The notes under the pieces are model-generated. The model was given only the letters and a program-made list of their open reading frames with translations, did not search any database and was not told the DNA's origin. The position numbers were made by a program, and so were the translations under genes. Of a DNA stretch of 6,786 bases, positions 6,046-6,786 are shown one piece after another. The number at the start of each line of letters is the position of its first letter. Positions within the stretch are counted from its first letter, which is position 1. Source of the DNA: Fusobacteriales bacterium (lineage in GTDB: Bacteria > Fusobacteriota > Fusobacteriia > Fusobacteriales > Leptotrichiaceae); contig JAITVW010000014.1 of assembly GCA_031285605.1 (NCBI GenBank), forward strand, positions 1-6,786, read 5' to 3'.

Positions 6046-6786
6046 TTAATTACTTTCTTTATCAATATCGCTTTCGCTTTCGCCTAAAGAAAGCTTTACT
6101 CTTAATAAGTCCTTTGGTTCCATTTTCAGTTCGCTTGTAATAAGTGCAAGTGTATTAGGGTGCACAACATTGACTATTTCATTATTTTTTGTATTTAAAA
6201 ATTCTGTTATTCTGAATTTTTGCGGATTTCCCACAGGTCTTATCAGCTCCACTTCATCATCAACTGACAATCTGTTTCTTATCTGAAGCAGATATTGATT
6301 ATTTTTTCTTTTTTCCAGTACATTTGCCACCAGCTGATAAGTCTGGCTGTAAGATAAATTAGTATTATAATTCTGATCTTCCTCTGTTGTTCTTCCTAAA
6401 TAAAATCCCTTTGAATAAAGTCTGTGGCTTATTGTCTGAAGCTCATGAAGCCATTTAGGATCATATTTATATTCGCCTTTCAAATAGAGATCAATTGCTT
6501 CTCTGTACTGTTTTACCACTGTGGAATTATAATAGATGCTTTTCATACGTCCTTCTATTTTCAGCGAGTCTACTCCTGTTTCTATAAGTTGGTCTATAAA
6601 TTCAATAGTACAGAGATCTTTTGCATTAAATATGAATGTACCATCCTCGTCCTCTACCACATCATGATACTGTCCGGGTCTGTTTTCCGCGACAACCTTA
6701 TAATTCCATCTGCAGCTTTGTGCGCATACTCCTCTGTTAGCATCTCTTGCTGTAAAATAATTGCTTAGAAGAAATCTTCCGGATAA
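6046..6786 (-). CDS. U32-family protein (peptidase U32 / TrhP-like tRNA hydroxylation protein), 5' end outside window
   Basis: The reading frame is open through the right edge, so the gene continues beyond the window; 246 C-terminal residues are visible. A GTG at 6660 is an internal valine, not the start, because family sequence continues upstream of it (NYFTARDANRGVCAQSCRW). Numbering from the window edge, cysteines at 21, 25 (CAQSC) and 59 (KDLC) correspond to Fe-S region cysteines of the family. DSLKIEGRMKSIYY and VVKQYREAI are hallmark U32 motifs, and the last 90 or so residues form the usual C-terminal beta-rich domain. Although named peptidases, studied relatives such as E. coli YegQ/TrhP take part in prephenate-dependent 5-hydroxyuridine formation at tRNA position 34; RlhA and UbiU/UbiV are others. 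TrhP-like is the most probable role, but which U32 subgroup this is stays unproven. Residue 5 is Phe where relatives carry Cys in the SGRC signature. Confidence 0.88.
   Translation of the reverse strand, partial: LSGRFLLSNYFTARDANRGVCAQSCRWNYKVVAENRPGQYHDVVEDEDGTFIFNAKDLCTIEFIDQLIETGVDSLKIEGRMKSIYYNSTVVKQYREAIDLYLKGEYKYDPKWLHELQTISHRLYSKGFYLGRTTEEDQNYNTNLSYSQTYQLVANVLEKRKNNQYLLQIRNRLSVDDEVELIRPVGNPQKFRITEFLNTKNNEIVNVVHPNTLALITSELKMEPKDLLRVKLSLGESESDIDKESN

Noticed and set aside
6658..6660. GTG as start of the U32 gene
   Set aside because: The frame stays open to the window edge and encodes conserved U32 sequence upstream, so the GTG is an internal valine.
6424..6768. 114-residue open frame on the plus strand inside the U32 gene
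   Set aside because: It is antisense to clear U32 motifs, with Phe/Ile/Cys-rich content typical of a shadow frame.

Overview
The window is AT-rich bacterial DNA with strong AGA/AGG use for arginine, short gene gaps and clear AGGAGG-type ribosome binding sites. The protein set is a secreted YwqK/MORN-repeat protein, RlmN, a class A penicillin-binding protein, an AcpH-like protein and a U32-family protein with a fusobacterial look. This suggests Fusobacteriota, probably a Leptotrichiaceae/Sebaldella-like organism. That assignment is inference from recognised protein style and composition, not from a database search.

Layout. On the minus strand at the left, a promoter with near-consensus boxes (TTGAAA, 17 bp, TATAAT) drives a secreted YwqK-type repeat protein (1090-266). 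A small GlsB/YeaQ-type membrane protein (237-7) follows 28 bp later, probably in the same operon. Diverging from these on the plus strand are rlmN (about 1202-2260) and a class A penicillin-binding protein (2260-4290), joined by a TAATG stop/start overlap. A DinB-superfamily gene (4324-4986) follows 33 bp later. Its arginine codon use differs from its neighbours, and it is followed by a possible gene remnant and a GC-rich 13-bp perfect hairpin (5097-5131). I read this part as a laterally acquired cassette inserted behind the penicillin-binding protein gene. A gene-free AT-rich stretch follows.

The right part is on the minus strand. An AcpH-type acyl-carrier-protein phosphodiesterase gene (5932-5345) has its own promoter. 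Upstream of it lies the 3' part of a U32-family gene (6786-6046, cut by the window edge), ending in a rho-independent terminator (6039-6016).

Functionally this is mostly housekeeping: rRNA/tRNA modification (RlmN, U32), cell-wall synthesis (class A PBP) and acyl carrier protein turnover (AcpH), with envelope or stress accessory proteins at the left. I see no CRISPR array, tRNA, rRNA, transposase or integrase. I found no convincing new multi-gene system. The points most worth a second look are the acquired DinB cassette, a Cys-to-Phe change at a conserved iron-sulfur-type position in the U32 protein, the leader-poor rlmN start, and a possible orphan minus-strand transcript ending at the cassette hairpin.
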